Shown one piece after another: positions 1 to 5,156 of a DNA stretch of 5,713 bases. The notes under the pieces were generated by a model that was not told the DNA's origin, did no database searches, and worked only from the letters and a program-made list of their open reading frames with translations. How positions within the stretch are numbered: position 1 is the first letter of the stretch; every line of letters starts with the position of its first letter. This stretch comes from QQUD01 sp039029915. GTDB taxonomy: Bacteria; Chloroflexota; Anaerolineae; Promineifilales; Promineifilaceae. Made by a program: the position numbers and the translations under genes. The stretch is taken from NCBI GenBank assembly GCA_039029915.1, contig JBCCFD010000494.1, positions 1-5,713 on the forward strand, in the 5' to 3' direction.

Positions 1-318
1 AATGGCACACCAACCACCACACCTACCCAATCGATGACTCCAAGCCCAACAACTGTCACAACGGCGACGCCAACAAACACCCCCATCATCCTGCCTACGG
101 CAACGTCAACGCCAGTTGCGCCGGCCCCCACACAACCACCGGCCCCGACACAGCCGCCGCCACCCACACAGCCACCAGCACCAACGCAGCCGCCACCACC
201 GCCGACACAACCACCGCCGCCGACACAGCCACCACCGCCGCCGACGGAACCACCACCACCGCCACCAACTCCGACGCAGGTTTTTGTTATCACCCCTATC
301 CCAACAGAAGACCCATAA
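1..318 (+). CDS. C-terminal part of a Thr/Pro-rich (probably surface or secreted) protein, 5'-truncated by window edge
   Basis: The frame is open from base 1 and ends at TAA (316-318), giving about 105 visible residues. The first in-frame ATG (base 34) is very unlikely to be the real start, because the T/P-rich composition is already established before it. The visible part has three sections. About 40 residues are of TPT/TST type. Seven or so units of the form (A/P)PTQPP follow. The tail is hydrophobic, reading VFVITPIPTEDP. There is no catalytic domain, no membrane segment and no sorting motif such as LPxTG in what is visible. In known proteins, low-complexity T/P tracts of this kind act as extended, often glycosylated, linkers or stalks of exported proteins; that role is inferred here. 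The gene converges on tpx. The function of the missing N-terminal part is unknown. Confidence 0.7.
   Translation, partial: NGTPTTTPTQSMTPSPTTVTTATPTNTPIILPTATSTPVAPAPTQPPAPTQPPPPTQPPAPTQPPPPPTQPPPPTQPPPPPTEPPPPPPTPTQVFVITPIPTEDP
121..273 (+). repeat. Degenerate tandem repeat encoding (A/P)PTQPP units
   Basis: About seven consecutive 18-21 bp units encode APTQPP, PPTQPP, PPPTQPP and finally PPPTEPP. Synonymous codons vary freely between units (aca/acg for Thr, cca/ccg/ccc for Pro). The repetition is therefore kept at protein level, and recent DNA-level duplication is not the main explanation. Unit length differs by whole codons because of extra prolines. Confidence 0.8.
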
Positions 319-320
319 AC

Positions 321-349
321 AAAAAAAGAGAGGCTCAATGAGCCTCTCT
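321..349 (-). terminator. Intrinsic terminator downstream of tpx
   Basis: A perfect 10-bp stem (agagaggctc at 327-336, gagcctctct at 340-349) closes a 3-nt loop. Read on the minus strand, the hairpin is followed by seven T residues (complement of the A run at 321-327). This is the classical rho-independent arrangement, and it lies about 40 nt past the tpx stop. On the plus strand no T run follows, so it is oriented for the minus-strand gene. It may still hinder read-through from the converging gene at 1-318. Confidence 0.9.
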
Positions 350-388
350 CACGTTTCACAACAGCAATCTATCAAAAAGAATTTTTAA

Positions 389-910
389 CTACAGCGCACG
401 CTTAAGTTCATCCAACGCCGCATCATAATCAGGGTGTTGTGCAATTTCAGGCACATACTCAGCATAGCGAACGGTATCTTCAGCGTCAATCACAAAAATA
501 GCTCTCTGCTCAACCCGAAGTTCGTCAATATGAGTCCCATAGGCTTGTCCGAAATTCATATCTTTATGATCCGACAGTGTAGTCACTTTATCAACGCCTG
601 CTGCACCGCACCAGCGGGCTTGAGCAAAGGGCAAGTCAGCGCTAACAGTTAAAACAATAACATTATCCGCCATTCTGCCTGCTTCTTCGTTAAAGCGACG
701 CGTTTGTGCGTCACAAATGCCTGTATCAAGCGATGGCACGACAGAAATTAACCGAACCTTGCCTGAAGAATCACTTAAAGTAACAGGCGTCATATCATTT
801 CCAATTAATGTGAATTCTGGGGCCTTATCACCCACAGCTATTTGTTCCCCACGAACAGTAAGTGGGTTGCCTTGAAAAGTAACGGCACCGTGTCGTCCTT
901 GATTACTCAT
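389..910 (-). CDS. tpx: Thiol peroxidase Tpx (atypical 2-Cys peroxiredoxin)
   Basis: The 173-residue product matches the Tpx family over its full length (E. coli Tpx is 168 aa) and should reduce hydroperoxides with thioredoxin as electron donor, in the cytoplasm. The N-terminal block VTFQGNPLTV is the usual Tpx opening. The active-site segment PSLDTGIC places the peroxidatic cysteine at C66, with T63 as its conserved threonine partner. ADLPFAQARWCG carries the resolving cysteine C101, and R136 in EQRAIFVID is the equivalent of the active-site arginine. All catalytic residues are therefore present. The start at 910 is supported by AGGAG six bases upstream of ATG and by the family N-terminus. 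No signal peptide is seen. A terminator follows the stop, and 119 bp with a plausible promoter precede the gene, so it probably has its own transcription unit. Identification is close to certain; substrate preference is not shown. Confidence 0.96.
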   Translation of the reverse strand: MSNQGRHGAVTFQGNPLTVRGEQIAVGDKAPEFTLIGNDMTPVTLSDSSGKVRLISVVPSLDTGICDAQTRRFNEEAGRMADNVIVLTVSADLPFAQARWCGAAGVDKVTTLSDHKDMNFGQAYGTHIDELRVEQRAIFVIDAEDTVRYAEYVPEIAQHPDYDAALDELKRAL

Positions 911-928
911 TCGAATCTCCTATCTGGT

Positions 929-973
929 GGTGTGCCAAACACATATTAGGGGGTATTTTAGGCACACCTTCAA
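929..973 (-). promoter_or_regulatory. Candidate tpx promoter enclosed by an 8-bp inverted repeat
   Basis: On the minus strand TTGAAG (973-968) and TAATAT (948-943) resemble -35 and -10 boxes, but the spacing of 19 bp is longer than ideal. The perfect inverted repeat GGTGTGCC (929-936) / GGCACACC (961-968) brackets the -10 box with a 24-bp spacer, a geometry that fits a regulator binding on both sides of the promoter better than an RNA hairpin. The ribosome binding site AGGAG lies at about 917-921. The promoter call is tentative; the repeat itself is certain. Confidence 0.4.
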
Positions 974-1029
974 GTCATCCTAGCATTTAGTCACTCAAAA
1001 AAAGAAGTTTAGAGGCTCGCTGTATGATT

Positions 1030-1539
1030 TTAGCTTAGCATGCTAACATCACCATCATAAGCCTCAACTTCAGCTGCTTCTGGCCCTTTACGAGTTTCTT
1101 CAATATCATACAGAATCCACTGCCCTTCAGAAAAATCAGCCGGATCGCCTGAAATGCTTGACTTATGAAAAAACAATTCTTCTCCAGCACCACGAACAAT
1201 GAAACCATACCCTTTTTTAGCGTTGTACCATTTCATTCTGCCAATATATTTACCGGTCTCAGGATCAATTTGAATGGTCATTGGTACGTTAAAATCAATT
1301 TCAGCTTCAGCCGAAGGCAAGTCATTCTGAACGGATCTTGTCTCAGATTGGCCTTCTTTTGAAGATTTTTCCGAAGTGTGGTGATCGCGTTTTGCGGGTT
1401 GAGGTGGTGCTAGTTGCAGCTCTTTTAAAGATTCAGGTGCAACTTTTAAACCTTGCACGCTCATCTGCCTTTGCATCTCAACGGTAAAAACGAATTGATT
1501 TCCATCCTCATCAGTGGCCCACATATCTTTAAAGTTCAT
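1030..1539 (-). CDS. Protein with C-terminal cold-shock (OB-fold) domain and unknown N-terminal region
   Basis: The 169-residue protein ends in a cold-shock domain (about residues 97-161) preceded by an unfamiliar N-terminal part and a polar linker. In the domain, the RNP1-like motif is KGYGFI (109-114) and the RNP2-like motif LFFHKS (122-127). Aromatic nucleic-acid-binding positions W104, Y105, Y111, F113, F123 and H125 are kept. The phenylalanine that follows the histidine in CspA/CspB is lysine here (K126). Residues 1-45 form a small possibly folded segment, and 46-95 are rich in Ser, Glu, Lys and Gln and look disordered. Classical Csp proteins are about 67-70 residues, so this is not a simple Csp. 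The likely role is single-stranded RNA or DNA binding in the cytoplasm. The gene begins 92 bp after the gyrA stop on the same strand, so co-transcription is possible. AAGGAG lies 11 nt before the ATG. A T run (minus strand, complement of 997-1006) follows the gene, without a clear stem. Confidence 0.85.
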   Translation of the reverse strand: MNFKDMWATDEDGNQFVFTVEMQRQMSVQGLKVAPESLKELQLAPPQPAKRDHHTSEKSSKEGQSETRSVQNDLPSAEAEIDFNVPMTIQIDPETGKYIGRMKWYNAKKGYGFIVRGAGEELFFHKSSISGDPADFSEGQWILYDIEETRKGPEAAEVEAYDGDVSMLS

Positions 1540-1631
1540 GGCTGATTGTTCTCCTTAGGTGCCCTATTCGTGGTGTATCACTACTTTATCATCGAATTTT
1601 AATCGATGCTATAGATTGATGACGAAGGGGT

Positions 1632-4121
1632 CTAGCTGTCAAGCAAAGAGAGTTGGGCAGGAACGGCCGTATTTTCTCCATCGTCATCTGGGCGCTCACT
1701 AATTCGAACAGCTCCGGTCACGCGATTTCGGCCCCCAATAGAGAAGGCAGCCCTTGGCTTAACAGCTCTTGCGCCTTTATAGGTTTTATCAATACGAACT
1801 TTTTTAGTCGACCCCGCTGCGGTTTTCACCAAAAGCGTTTCCTTTTCACCGACAATCACAACGGCCGCGACTTCTTCAGCTTCTTTGGGGAGGTTTAAAT
1901 TACGAACACCCTGACCGTGACGGCCCTGTACAGGATAATCATTTATGGGCGTTGATTTAGCCAGACCATTATCTGTAATTGACCATACTAATGAATCAGG
2001 ACGAGCCAGATCCATGGCTACAATACCATCTGCATCATTGGCAAGTTTCATGCCGTGAACGCCCCCAGCAGGCAACCCCATATCCCGTACCGACGATTCT
2101 TTAAACCGAATCAGCTGGCCATTTGCGCTGGCCAGCACGATCTCCTGATTGCCATCAGTTATTCTTGCCCAACCGAGTGAATCGTTTTTATTGACATTCA
2201 TCACAACAAATGGCTCCGTTGTAAAACCTGGCATATCCTCAATCCTGATTCGCTTGATCATGCCTGTCAAAGTAACCAGTGTCATGTAGCCTGATTCTTT
2301 GTTTGGCGGGCAAATCAAGGCAGCGGCCAGATGGTTTCGACGGGTAAAGCCAGTCAGTTCTGCCCAATGGGTCCCCTGCCCTAGCTCTCGGGATTGGGGC
2401 AACTGATAAACAGGTAAACCGACGCACCGACCGTCTGCAGCAAACAGATAGACAATATCCTGCGTATTCGCTTCTAGAATAGCTGTGGGTTGTTCGGCTG
2501 GCTTAAGCTGAATTTTGACCATTTCTTGGGAGGTTGTCCGCCCCACCGTGCCTTTCTCACCAACCATAACCCATACAGTTTGGTCTGGTAGTAAATCGGA
2601 GGCAGTGACTGACTTTGTATCGGTTGATTCAATAATCTGTGTGCGACGAGAATCTGCATACTTCTCACGAACGGCCGTTAATTCTTCCTTCATGAGTCCC
2701 CGCATCAAAGCAGGTTTTGAAAGCAACTTCTCAAGCTCCTTAATCACCTTTTGAATCTCTTTGTATTCATCTTGAATTTTACGTCGCTCTAAAGCCGCTA
2801 ACCGGCGTAGCTGCATATCTAAAATAGCCTGAGCCTGAATCTTGGTGAGCTTGAACTGCTTACGCAAATTCTGCCTTGCCGTTTCAACGGTTCGCGACTT
2901 CCGAATAAGGGCGATCACTTCATCCAAATGATCAAGTGCCACAAGCAACCCTTCTAATATATGAGCTCGATTCCTTGCTTTTTCCAAATCATATTCACTG
3001 CGACGTCGAATCACCTCCAGACGGTGGTCTAAATAAACTTTTAATGCTTGTTTGAGCGTCAAAATGCGCGGTTCGCCATTAACAAGTGCCAACAGTGAAA
3101 TACTAAAGGTAGATTGAAGTGGCGTTAATCTGAAAAGATTGGCCAGCACCTCTTTTGCCTCGACATTTCGGGTAGTTTCAATAATGATGCGCATGCCATT
3201 GCGATCAGATTCATCTCGTAGGTCAGTTAAGCCTTCAATCTTGCCATCTCGGTGTAAATCAGCAATTCGACCAAGCAGGTTTGTTTTGTTCGTTTGATAT
3301 GGGATTTCGGTAATGACTATGCGAGATTTATTGCGCCCCATTTGTTCAACATGAGCTTTTGCCTGAACCGTAACGCGCCCACGCCCAGTCCCGTAGGCTG
3401 AAGATATCGCATCGACTTGCTCACCTTTACGCTCTTTAAAACGATAAACCAACCCACCCGTTGGAAAATCTGGACCTTTGATAAAATTCATTAAATCTGG
3501 CACGGCAACATCATCAAGCTTTTTCCAGTTATCAATCATGTATACAAGCGCATCGATGACTTCACCTAAATTATGTGGCGGAATGCTTGTGGCCATCCCC
3601 ACAGCGATCCCTGAAGAGCCATTAACCAACAAATTGGGTATCGTGGCCGGTAAAACAGTGGGTTCTTTCAAAGAATCATCAAAATTTGTGGCAAAATTAA
3701 CGGTATCTTTGTCTATATCTTCAAGTAAATCAAAGCCACGATTAGACATACGCGCTTCGGTATAGCGCATTGCAGCGGCAGCATCGCCATCGACTGAGCC
3801 GAAGTTACCTTGACCATCAACAAGCTGATATCGCATTGAGAAATCTTGGGCTAAGCGAACCATCGCATCATAAACAGCTTGATCGCTGTGGGGATGATAT
3901 TTACCAAGCACCTCACCCACCACGCGTGCGGATTTTTTGTATGATGTATTGGGCCGCAATCCCATATCATACATCGCATAAAGAATACGACGCTGCACTG
4001 GTTTTAAACCATCACGTGCATCGGGCAATGCACGTGATACGATAACGCTCATGGCGTAGCTTAGGTATGATTCGCGCACTTCCTCATCGATATTTACTTT
4101 TTTGACAAGTCCTATTTCCAT
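1632..4121 (-). CDS. gyrA: Type IIA topoisomerase A subunit, DNA gyrase GyrA type
   Basis: The 829-residue protein covers the whole GyrA architecture: winged-helix breakage-reunion domain, tower and C-gate coiled coil (to about 500), and a C-terminal beta-pinwheel with six recognisable blades. The blade turns fall near residues 521, 560, 616, 664, 715 and 766. The catalytic pair R119-Y120 lies in AAMRYTEARM; Y120 would form the 5'-phosphotyrosyl link to DNA. The core NFGSVDGD and the domain order favour GyrA over ParC. With GyrB it should introduce negative supercoils in an ATP-dependent way. Three oddities are visible. The quinolone-pocket motif reads YHPHSDQAVYD where YHPHGDSAVYD is usual. 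KPVQRR replaces the usual GyrA KPVHRR. The canonical GyrA box is absent from its normal place before blade 2, with only QGRHGQG (732-738) in a late blade. AGGAG sits 11 nt before the ATG. A divergent paralogue or ParC-like role cannot be excluded. Confidence 0.9.
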   Translation of the reverse strand: MEIGLVKKVNIDEEVRESYLSYAMSVIVSRALPDARDGLKPVQRRILYAMYDMGLRPNTSYKKSARVVGEVLGKYHPHSDQAVYDAMVRLAQDFSMRYQLVDGQGNFGSVDGDAAAAMRYTEARMSNRGFDLLEDIDKDTVNFATNFDDSLKEPTVLPATIPNLLVNGSSGIAVGMATSIPPHNLGEVIDALVYMIDNWKKLDDVAVPDLMNFIKGPDFPTGGLVYRFKERKGEQVDAISSAYGTGRGRVTVQAKAHVEQMGRNKSRIVITEIPYQTNKTNLLGRIADLHRDGKIEGLTDLRDESDRNGMRIIIETTRNVEAKEVLANLFRLTPLQSTFSISLLALVNGEPRILTLKQALKVYLDHRLEVIRRRSEYDLEKARNRAHILEGLLVALDHLDEVIALIRKSRTVETARQNLRKQFKLTKIQAQAILDMQLRRLAALERRKIQDEYKEIQKVIKELEKLLSKPALMRGLMKEELTAVREKYADSRRTQIIESTDTKSVTASDLLPDQTVWVMVGEKGTVGRTTSQEMVKIQLKPAEQPTAILEANTQDIVYLFAADGRCVGLPVYQLPQSRELGQGTHWAELTGFTRRNHLAAALICPPNKESGYMTLVTLTGMIKRIRIEDMPGFTTEPFVVMNVNKNDSLGWARITDGNQEIVLASANGQLIRFKESSVRDMGLPAGGVHGMKLANDADGIVAMDLARPDSLVWSITDNGLAKSTPINDYPVQGRHGQGVRNLNLPKEAEEVAAVVIVGEKETLLVKTAAGSTKKVRIDKTYKGARAVKPRAAFSIGGRNRVTGAVRISERPDDDGENTAVPAQLSLLDS
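1662..1671. repeat. Iterated palindrome site 1 (AACGGCCGTA)
   Basis: Contains the 8-bp palindrome ACGGCCGT, near the 3' end of gyrA, where it encodes Thr-Ala-Val on the minus strand. One of five copies in the window. Confidence 0.7.
2670..2679. repeat. Iterated palindrome site 2 (AACGGCCGTT)
   Basis: Perfect 10-bp palindrome within gyrA, again encoding Thr-Ala-Val on the minus strand. Confidence 0.7.
4011..4038. repeat. Perfect 11-bp inverted repeat inside the 5' part of gyrA
   Basis: ATCACGTGCAT (4011-4021) and ATGCACGTGAT (4028-4038) are exact reverse complements separated by 6 bp. They lie about 84-111 nt into the gyrA reading frame and encode the conserved segment SRALPDARD. The protein motif favours R-A ... 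A-R symmetry, but exact pairing over 11 bp needs particular synonymous codons. Confidence 0.9.
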
Positions 4122-4260
4122 ACAGTTGGTATCTCCTGCAGTAGTGATTATCAGTTAGTTGATCAGTGGAATTGATAATTTGGTGAGCTTAAACGCTGAC
4201 TTCTTCCCTTGCATGCAAACAAAATAGATTCGAAGTTTAAAGAGTAAAATGATCAACCAG

Positions 4261-4321
4261 TTTTTAAGTACAGTCCTAACCAATCCGCATACATTAGAAT
4301 TTATCTGCCTGTACTCAAAAA
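4261..4321. repeat. Inverted repeat with 13-bp arms (one mismatch) in gyrA leader/promoter region
   Basis: TTTTTAAGTACAG (4261-4273) pairs with CTGTACTCAAAAA (4309-4321) at 12 of 13 positions across a 35-nt spacer. The central seven base pairs, AGTACAG/CTGTACT, are perfect. No T run follows the stem in either direction, so it is not a standard intrinsic terminator. It overlaps the candidate gyrA promoter, which makes an operator or cruciform role possible. Confidence 0.6.
4291..4318 (-). promoter_or_regulatory. Candidate gyrA promoter
   Basis: On the minus strand TTGAGT (4318-4313) and TAATGT (4296-4291) are spaced by 16 bp and resemble sigma-70-type -35 and -10 boxes. This would give a leader of roughly 165 nt before the gyrA ATG. 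In AT-rich DNA such matches are common, so the call is weak. Confidence 0.3.
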
Positions 4322-4350
4322 TAATTTATATTTCTACAACGATCTTAAAT

Positions 4351-4364
4351 CGAACAATTGTTCT
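4351..4364. promoter_or_regulatory. LexA-box-like palindrome
   Basis: CGAACAATTGTTCT contains the perfect 12-bp palindrome GAACAATTGTTC (4352-4363). It fits the GAAC-N4-GTTC pattern of LexA (DinR-type) boxes known in Gram-positive bacteria. It lies 139 nt before the ITPase start codon and about 230 nt before the gyrA start codon. A single site in AT-rich DNA is suggestive only. Confidence 0.35.
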
Positions 4365-4416
4365 AATTAATTATAGCTGAAAACAACAATTTTCTCCACA
4401 AAAAAGAGGCGCGATA

Positions 4417-4445
4417 TTGCACCCCAATCTAATAATAATTATCAT
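4417..4445 (+). promoter_or_regulatory. Candidate ITPase promoter overlapping a Fur-type box
   Basis: TTGCAC (4417-4422) and TATCAT (4440-4445) are spaced by 17 bp and could be the -35 and -10 boxes for the gene starting at 4503; the -35 match is poor (3 of 6). TAATAATAATTATCA (4430-4444) agrees with the 7-1-7 Fur consensus TGATAATnATTATCA at 13 of 14 defined positions and covers the -10 box. The overlap is typical of repression by occlusion, but AT-rich composition makes chance similarity plausible. Confidence 0.3.
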
Positions 4446-4502
4446 TCTATCTCACAATTTTTCAACATCCACATTTAAGCTATTTTTTTAAGGTGAACTA
4501 GC

Positions 4503-5048
4503 ATGTCAATTGTTTTCGTAACAGGCAACCAATTCAAATTTTCTGAGGTCTCTTCGCTTCTTGATGGCCCTATTTGGCAAAAAGAAATTGACCTCCCAGA
4601 AATACAGGCGGTGAACCCACAGGATGTCATTCAGGCTAAATTAAAGAGTGCCTATGAGCTGCTTAAAACACCAGTGATTGTCGAAGATACGAGCCTCGGG
4701 TTTGACGCATTGAATGGTCTACCGGGTGCTTTAATCAAATGGTTCTTAGAACGATTAGGAAACGAGGGGCTGTGCAGATTAGTTGAGCAGTATGAAAGCA
4801 AGGCGGCAACGGCCGTTACAGTCATTGGCTATTTCGATGGCACAAAACCGCTCTTTTTTACAGGCGCAGTAACTGGAATCATTGTCGAAACGCCCAGAGG
4901 AACGACTGGATTTGGATGGGACCCCATTTTTCAGCCAGATAAAAGCATAAATACGTTTGCTGAAATGACAAATGTTGAAAAATCAGAGTACTCAATGCGC
5001 AAAACGGCCGTTTTAAAACTCAAAGCTCATTTGCAAAAAAATAGTTAA
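4503..5048 (+). CDS. ITPA/HAM1-type non-canonical purine NTP pyrophosphatase
   Basis: The 181-residue protein should hydrolyse ITP, dITP and XTP to the monophosphates plus pyrophosphate, cleaning deaminated purines from the nucleotide pool. Family motifs appear in order. FVTGNQFKFSEV (5-16) is the phosphate-binding opening, with K12. DLPEIQ holds metal-binding E33. VEDTSL holds acidic D62. LNGLPGALIKWFLERLG follows, then FGWDPIFQP (137-145), and K160 in VEKSEYSMRK. The LPG..IKWFL block and FGWDP.FQP resemble eukaryotic and archaeal ITPA/HAM1 more than E. coli RdgB. The base-contacting SHR motif of the family reads SMR here (164-166). Length is close to the family's 185-200. AAGGTG seven bases before the ATG supports the start. 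The gene is monocistronic as far as visible, divergent from gyrA and convergent with the membrane-protein gene. rdgB is the bacterial orthologue name, not assigned because of the ITPA-like features. Confidence 0.93.
   Translation: MSIVFVTGNQFKFSEVSSLLDGPIWQKEIDLPEIQAVNPQDVIQAKLKSAYELLKTPVIVEDTSLGFDALNGLPGALIKWFLERLGNEGLCRLVEQYESKAATAVTVIGYFDGTKPLFFTGAVTGIIVETPRGTTGFGWDPIFQPDKSINTFAEMTNVEKSEYSMRKTAVLKLKAHLQKNS
4808..4817. repeat. Iterated palindrome site 3 (AACGGCCGTT)
   Basis: Perfect 10-bp palindrome within the ITPase gene, encoding Thr-Ala-Val on the plus strand. Confidence 0.7.
5001..5014. repeat. Iterated palindrome site 4 (14-bp AAAACGGCCGTTTT)
   Basis: The longest copy, a perfect 14-bp palindrome near the 3' end of the ITPase gene, encoding Lys-Thr-Ala-Val. 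It lies less than 200 bp from site 3. Confidence 0.7.
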
Positions 5049-5051
5049 AGT

Positions 5052-5100
5052 GGAACGAAGTTCCTGCTTTAAATAAAACGACAGCAATAAACTTCGTTTC
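5052..5100. terminator. Stem-loop 1 in the convergent gap after the ITPase gene
   Basis: GGAACGAAGTT (5052-5062) pairs with AACTTCGTTTC (5090-5100) over 11 bp with one G-U pair, and has a 27-nt loop. The left arm can also fold on itself as GGAAC-GAA-GTTCC (5052-5064), so two structures compete. It begins four bases after the ITPase stop codon. No T run follows, so termination is a positional inference and the element may be a REP-like repeat instead. Confidence 0.5.
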
Positions 5101-5106
5101 CTCGAG

Positions 5107-5155
5107 GTTCCGAAGCTTTCATCCAAAATGGTTTTCAATTTAGAAACTTCGGAAC
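5107..5155. terminator. Stem-loop 2 in the convergent gap, next to the membrane-protein stop
   Basis: GTTCCGAAG (5107-5115) and CTTCGGAAC (5147-5155) pair perfectly. After a bulged C the stem continues with TTTC/GAAA (5117-5120/5143-5146). It ends two bases before the stop codon of the minus-strand gene. It shares the 8-mer AAACTTCG with stem-loop 1 (5089-5096 and 5144-5151). No T run flanks it on either strand. Confidence 0.5.
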
Positions 5156-5156
5156 A

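Larger units (their letters stand above)
4122..4502. other. AT-rich divergent intergenic region between gyrA and the ITPase gene
   Basis: These 381 bp separate two divergently transcribed genes and contain no convincing coding frame, tRNA or other RNA gene. The region is clearly AT-richer than the flanking genes. It holds candidate promoters for both directions, a 13-bp inverted repeat (4261-4273/4309-4321), a LexA-type palindrome (4351-4364) and a Fur-type box (4430-4444), each listed separately. A smaller inverted pair ATTATCA (4147-4153) / TGATAAT (4173-4179) lies close to the gyrA start. Confidence 0.8.

Noticed and set aside
4..11. Third copy of GGCACACC, matching the tpx inverted-repeat arm
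   Set aside because: It lies within Thr/Pro codons (Gly-Thr-Pro) and is explained by coding composition.
116..388. His/Arg-rich reading frame overlapping the proline-rich tail
   Set aside because: It is the +1 frame of the repeat; composition (MRRPPHNHRPR...) is an artefact of shifted Pro/Thr codons, and it runs through the terminator hairpin.
1035..1046. Palindromes TTAGCATGCTAA (1035-1046) and TTGCATGCAA (4209-4218)
   Set aside because: They share GCATGC, but only two copies exist, in unlike contexts (gene end and leader); chance is adequate.
1590..1608. Inverted repeat CATCGA-7 nt-TCGATG between gyrA and the cold-shock-domain gene
   Set aside because: Only 6 bp of stem and no T run on either strand, so a terminator call is not justified.
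4392..4400. TTCTCCACA, one mismatch from the DnaA box TTATCCACA, near gyrA
   Set aside because: A single near-match with no cluster of boxes and no dnaA or dnaN nearby does not support a replication origin.
5049..5156. Integron attC-like site suggested by paired inverted repeats
   Set aside because: No GTTRRRY/RYYYAAC core pair in the right arrangement, and the flanking genes look like chromosomal housekeeping genes in opposite orientations.
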